64,000 nt of DNA from Edaphochlamys debaryana (Eukaryota; Chlorophyta; Chlorophyceae; Chlamydomonadales), in the NCBI GenBank assembly GCA_016858145.1, contig JAEHOE010000088.1:248001-312000 (forward strand), read 5' to 3'. A program made the position numbers and the translations under genes. The notes under the pieces are model-generated. The model was not told the origin of the DNA, searched no databases, and saw only the letters and a list, made by a program, of their open reading frames with translations. Positions 59,701 through 64,000 of the stretch are shown one piece after another (position 1 is the stretch's first letter; each line of letters opens with the position of its first letter).

Positions 59701-61580
59701 GGGGCTAGATCTTTGGTGGTGGCTAGCAAACATGGGGACCAGCGGCAATCCAATGCGCCCCCGGATGATTATTGATCACGGCCCCCCTTTGCTCCCTTCC
59801 AATCTCCAGGCGGAAGCTGGGCGGGCGGCTGAGCGAGGCGCAGGCCGCGCAGGTGGGCCGGTGGTGGCTGGGGCTGCAGCGCGCAGTGACAGTGCGTGGG
59901 CTTGGGCGCGACCACCGCCCACGCAGGCTCCGTGTCCCCTTCCCTTTGAGCTCTGCCCAACCACCGACCCGTGCCTCGGGCTTTGAGCCTTGCTAACGAG
60001 CCGGCTATTGAGCCGTCCATGCACGCACGCCGCCTCGATCCACCCCTTTGTGTCCTGCTAACGAGCGTCCGTCCCCACTCAACCCCGTCCAGGTGGTGAT
60101 GCTGCCGCTGCTGCGGGCGCTGGCATACCTGCACCGCCAGGGCGTGGTGCACCGAGACATCAAGCCGGTGGGGCGGGGAGGGGCACATGCTTTGGGGCAG
60201 GCTGTAAGGGGCCGGTGGGGCGGGTCAGGGCCGGCAGGGACTGAGAAGAGGCATGGCACCCCTTGGCTAGCTGCCATCTCCCCGCATGCGTCCTCCTTTC
60301 CTCGTCTGTCCCAGGAGAACCTGCTTCACGCCCGACTGGCAGCTGCTCCCTCTCACGCGTGACCCCTCTTTCCCCCAGGAGAACCTGCTCTTCACGCCCG
60401 ACTGGCAGCTCAAGCTGTGCGACATGGGCGTGTCGGTGTGCCTGAGGGAGGAGCGGGCCGTCACCCGCACCGGCTCCAAGGACTACATGGCGCCGGTGGG
60501 GCGGGGGTGGCAGGCGGGGGGGGGGGACAGGAGATGGGCAAGTGTGGTTGTGAAACGCGCGTGCGCCCATCCGCACCGGAGGGAGCAAGTACTGTCAACG
60601 GAGAGGGATGGAGGGGCTGTCCCGGCCCAGGCACCCACGCAACCAGCCCTCCTTCACCCCGCGCACTTGCAGGAGGTGACTCCCTGCCCGCTCAAGCGCT
60701 CCCCCGCTGACAACAAGGACGACGAGGCCATTGCCTACTCCTCGGCGGTCGATGTGTGGTCCGTGGGTGAGCGCAGGGCAGGGGGCGACGGCTTCCCCCG
60801 GTTTGGGGGCTTGCGGTAGCTAGCTACCGGGACTAGGTTGAAGCCCATAGCGCCTGTAACGTGGACGAAGGCACTCACTCAATGCAAGCAGTTGCCTCGC
60901 TACTTCCGGGCCCAACTCCTCACCCCACCTCACCCCGCCTGCCTTGCCTTGTGCCCCCCTCCCCCAACCCCCAGGCGTGGTGGCATACGAGCTGCTCACC
61001 GGCTTCACGCCCTTCCCCGGCGGCCCGCCCTCGCTCCGCTCCAGCAGCCCCGCCTCGCGCCTGGCCTACCCCAGCTCCGTGAGCGGCGCCGCGCGCGACT
61101 TCGTGACCGCCTGCCTGGCCATGCAGCCGCAAGACCGACCCACGGTTCCCGAGCTGCTGCGGCACCCCTGGATGGAGGCGGCGCTGGTGGGTGGCGGGTG
61201 GCGGGAGCAGGGGCCTGAAAGCTTGGGGAGGCGGGAGGGGACGAGAAGAGGGGCGGTGCTGACTGCTAAGGCGTGGGTAGTGGGTGGTGGGAGCAGGGGC
61301 TTGCAAGCTTGGAGAGGCGGGAGGGGACGAGAAGAGGGGCGGTGCTGACTGCTAAGGCGTGGGTAGTGGGTGGTGGGAGCAGGGGCTTACAAGCTTGGAG
61401 AGGCGGGGTGCGGGGCGGGGGGGTGAAGAGCGGTGCTGAGGCGAGGGTGGGCGTGGGCAAGCCCGCTTGGGACGCAAGGGGCAGGTGGCGTCCAGGGTTC
61501 CGTTGCGTGCGTGCCCTCTAAACCCCCCTTTCCCCCCGTCCTTGGTTGACCCGTAGGCACAGCTGTCGCCTCGCGGCTAG
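56790..61580 (+). CDS. Ser/Thr protein kinase with long disordered N-terminus
   Basis: 904 residues in ten exons: 56790-58724, 59037-59117, 59285-59356, 59616-59677, 59810-59852, 60093-60167, 60379-60495, 60673-60766, 60975-61186, 61557-61580. The first in-frame ATG is used. Residues 1-625 are Ala/Pro/Ser/Thr-rich and low in complexity. The kinase domain begins near 630: P-loop remnant [12 protein letters not shown], catalytic Lys658 (VVLKAY), helix C Glu676 (LREV), catalytic loop HRDIKPEN (751-758), metal motif DMG (771-773) in place of DFG, MAPE (793-796), DVWS and [12 protein letters not shown] near the end. It looks like an active kinase apart from the unusual P-loop and DMG. The [12 protein letters not shown] ending and overall order are of the CAMK/Aurora/NEK general type; I cannot assign a subfamily. 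Intron 2 has a GC donor (CAG then GCAAGC). Confidence 0.88.
60306..60345 (+). repeat. Echo of kinase exon 7 acceptor and 5' end
   Basis: CCCAGGAGAACCTGCT followed by CACGCCCGACTGGCAGCT repeats the real exon 7 start (60379) 64 bases upstream, but with bases missing so that the frame would break. Confidence 0.85.
61187..61440 (+). repeat. 86-base tandem repeat in the last kinase intron
   Basis: Nearly three units (GAGGCGGGAGGGGACGAG recurring near 61228, 61314, 61400) starting right after the exon 9 donor; units 1 and 2 are almost identical. Confidence 0.9.
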
Positions 61581-63934
61581 CAAAGTCTCCGAGTCCCAAG
61601 CGGATGGACACCAGCAAGGCAGGGAGCGGCTCGTGGTGACGCAGAGCAGGCCTCCCCGTGCCGCTCGAGCCATAGGCATGCGGGACGGAGGGAGGGGGCC
61701 AAGACGAAGTGCTGCGAGCGAGGGCGTGGGTGTTTCTTTACTATGATGCGTGGACGGGGGTGCTCATTGATGTGTGGGGTATGGGGTGTGGGAGGGGGGT
61801 GTTCACGAGGGAGGGGTGCTCATTGATGGGTGCGTGGGATTACTAATCCCGGGGTAGTACCCCGGTCTGCCATGGACAGTCCCGTCCTGCTCGTCGATGG
61901 GGCACGCAGGACGAGTGGGTCTTCATTGCAAAGGGACAAACCTGCCACGACAGTGGTCAATAGACCCATAACCTCATGCTCTCCTAGTGTCGGACGCTAC
62001 CCTCATCTGCCATCCCCATGCATGCGTGCGACTCCATGCCACCCCTAGTCGTTCTGCTCGATAGTCATCTTTTACCTTTTGCTATGCAGTCGGCATTGCG
62101 GGGTTGCGAAGGCCCCTAACTAAGGTGGCGTTCTGGTGCTGTGGCGCTCAGTGCTTGAGTGCTCGGCCCCAGTGCTGCCCGGCCTCGCGGGGTTTGGGGA
62201 TCAGCCCTTTCGGCCGGGTTGCTTGCGCGGTTGAACTAGGGAAAGCGCCCTGAGTGAAGGGCGTGCGCTCTTTGGACCGTACAGGGTCGGGGCTGGAGGG
62301 TTCGGGGCTCGGAAGCACATTGCCCCGTCTTGATCTGGCGGCACGTGCGCTGTGCAGAAACCTATGGTGGCATTCGGCGGTTCAGAGAGGGGTGTGTGCT
62401 CTGCTCTGACTATTGTCCTTCTTTGTTGTGGGGCGGGCTTGGGTGAGGGATTACGCTTGAAAGGTGTGGCACCTGGGTTTCCCTTTGTGCCGTAAAAGGG
62501 CTACGGGCGGGGCGGGCCGTCGGGGGTCTTGGCACGGGGTCTTGGGTTTGGGTACATCTTTTCTCGCTGGGTGATAGACGGCTGCACGCACCTTTTTGAT
62601 TCAAATGCTTGCTACTCCAATTCTATCGGGGGCACACCCCGCTGCCGAGCAGGCAGCGGGTTTGCCAGCACTTGCTTGCCGTACTCCTGACCATGGGGCT
62701 ACGGCGGACAACAAGTTCCTTCAGAGTGAGGCTATTGATGTGTGACGGACTTCATTGACAAACGCTTGTTGCGGGCCGTCTTAGACAGCCGGCTTAGAGT
62801 TCAAGCAAGTGCCAGGACTTGTGCGGCCTTCGCGCTGCGTGGCACCTGCAATTCATGAGATGTGACAACACGGCGCCGGAGGGCGTGCCAGACGTGTATG
62901 CGCCCGGCAGGGCTTTGCGGCGGCCTTTGCTTCGTGGTGAGCCTTGCTTTCAAGCCTTTCCTCCCAGTCTACTTGTCCTACTAGGCCAGACTAAAGTGTC
63001 CTTGTGACGGCCTCTTCTCTCGCTCCCTATGCCAAGTGTGAAGCAGTGCTCCGGAAGAGTTTGTATGTCTGTATGGGGGCCTAGAGCGTCAAGGCGGCTG
63101 GCGCCCCGTCTTCACGTCGTGTGCAGCGTCCTGTCTAGGTACGGCAGCTAACAAGGCAGGTTGATCGCATGGGGCGGGTGGGGTGGATGCGAAGTGATGC
63201 CTTTTGTCTGTGCGGGATTGTGTGGGGGCAGGCGTGGGGCGGAGGCGGATGGCTGACTGAGTTGGGCTGCCGGTGCAGCGTGGGGCGTGAAAGGGTGCGT
63301 GGGCTAGTGCCGGGCTGAGGGGCGAGGGGTACCGCAGCGTGATGGCCGTGCTGGGTCATGTGGCGAGGAATACAGTCGTGTGAAGGGGTGGATACTGGAT
63401 ACTGTGGCAGAATGTGCGCCATGTAAGTGATGTGTAATGGCGGAGGCGCACGCGTTTGCGCATTGCGGAGTGCAAGCCGCGCAGATGCCGCGGGATGCCG
63501 TGGCATCCTAGAGGTGCATACGGTAGTACAGAGGGTGTGCGTTGCTGGACTGCAGTTGCCCCAGAACACGCCCTGCCCGTAGGATTGGGCTCACGGTAAC
63601 AAGGCCCCCCCACCTGCTGGCCTGCTGCTCAAGATTAGGGCCACAGAAGGGCTGCAGCGGCGCCATCCAGGGGCGTGGGAAAGGAGCGGGGCGTGGGGCC
63701 CAAGCGCAGAAGGCACAGCAAGGAAGGCTCAGGAAGGAAAGGCAAGGGAAGCCCAAGGCCAAGCGAGAGGCGGGTGTGGGGCTGGCTGGGCGGCGGGGCG
63801 CAAGGGTGAGGAGGACCAGAGGAGAGCCTCGCTCGCGAGAGGGGCGGCGGGGGGCGGCGTTGGCCGGATTTGGCGCTTATCTATGTATTCAGAATGCCTG
63901 ATCGATCATCCCGATTTCTCAGGATGACTCATCA
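61581..63934. other. Kinase 3' flank and gene-free region
   Basis: 2.35 kb with no supportable coding gene on either strand. Contains dispersed-repeat copy 2 (62142-62210) and a TGTAA at 63429-63433 too far away to assign. Confidence 0.55.
62142..62210 (+). repeat. Dispersed repeat, copy 2
   Basis: Counterpart of 42278-42345, same orientation, about 20 kb apart. Confidence 0.8.
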
Positions 63935-64000
63935 GCACTAGTGGTATAGTGGTAGCATAGGTCCTTGCCAACTGTCGCGGTCAACCGCTCAGCGTTGATC
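63935..64000 (+). tRNA. tRNA-Gly (GCC), 5' half with a likely intron, cut by window end
   Basis: Acceptor strand GCACTAG, then T8 and an A-box (TGGTATAGTGGTAGCAT) typical of glycine tRNA, then a loop TTGCCAA placing anticodon GCC at 63967-63969. The 3' side of the anticodon stem (expected to start GGAC) does not follow. Instead unrelated sequence begins right after position 37/38, which is where nuclear tRNA introns are inserted. A tRNA-derived SINE or pseudogene is the main alternative; the 3' half is outside the window. Confidence 0.6.

Noticed and set aside
60315..60360. First GAGAACCTGCT block as the true kinase exon 7
   Set aside because: It lacks bases present in the second block, so the frame is lost before the DMG motif; the copy at 60379 is in phase.
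61581..63934. Open frames in the right-hand gene-free region (for example 63135-63569 minus, 63542-63901 plus)
   Set aside because: No homology, no supporting splice structure, low-complexity composition expected in GC-rich DNA.

Overview
The window looks like nuclear DNA of a volvocine (Chlamydomonas-like) green alga. The evidence is very high GC with strong G/C bias at third codon positions, many short exons with GTGAG/GTGCG donors and CAG acceptors, long Ala/Gly/Pro runs inside conserved proteins, and a gene set (MLO, DENN, C1A peptidases, ROMO1) that is eukaryotic and compatible with the green lineage. The genus cannot be fixed from sequence alone. Nine protein genes could be assembled exon by exon with every splice phase consistent (about 118 introns), plus the 5' half of a probable intron-containing tRNA-Gly at the right edge.

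Layout. 1-4700 (minus): secreted papain-like (C1A) cysteine peptidase CP1, its 3' end off the left edge. 5830-10390 (minus): membrane-anchored epoxide-hydrolase-like alpha/beta hydrolase. 10815-11994 (plus): ROMO1/Mgr2-type mitochondrial inner-membrane protein, divergent from the hydrolase. 12520-14211 (plus): small single-pass protein with a WW domain. 15492-24729 (plus): 1,810-residue DENN-domain protein. 25971-32628 and 34650-41298 (minus): two complete paralogues of CP1, called CP2 and CP3 here. 42912-54598 (plus): a 2,309-residue MLO protein with a roughly 1,500-residue insertion in one loop. 56790-61580 (plus): a Ser/Thr protein kinase with a 630-residue disordered N-terminus. The intergenic stretches hold little; one contains a short non-autonomous hAT element with a perfect 18-bp terminal inverted repeat and an 8-bp target duplication.

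How the parts relate. The three peptidases form a local family of secreted or vacuolar proteases. Each has a signal peptide, a Cys-containing pre-region, an I29-like propeptide and a C1A catalytic domain with intact Gln/Cys/His/Asn. CP2 and CP3 also carry a C-terminal array of repeated Cys-rich modules that I do not recognise. The other genes show no pathway link to them or to one another; this is ordinary eukaryotic gene order.

The most unusual signal is structural. In at least five genes, short exact copies of exon ends together with their splice site ('splice-site echoes') sit inside the adjoining intron. One CP1-specific intron contains such an echo, so the pattern may bear on recent intron gain. 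In CP1 an echo also creates an in-frame route to a second active-site motif. Other notable points are four GC-AG introns (one conserved between CP2 and CP3), a CP2/CP3 gene-conversion tract, and a hexanucleotide repeat made entirely of potential 5' splice sites.
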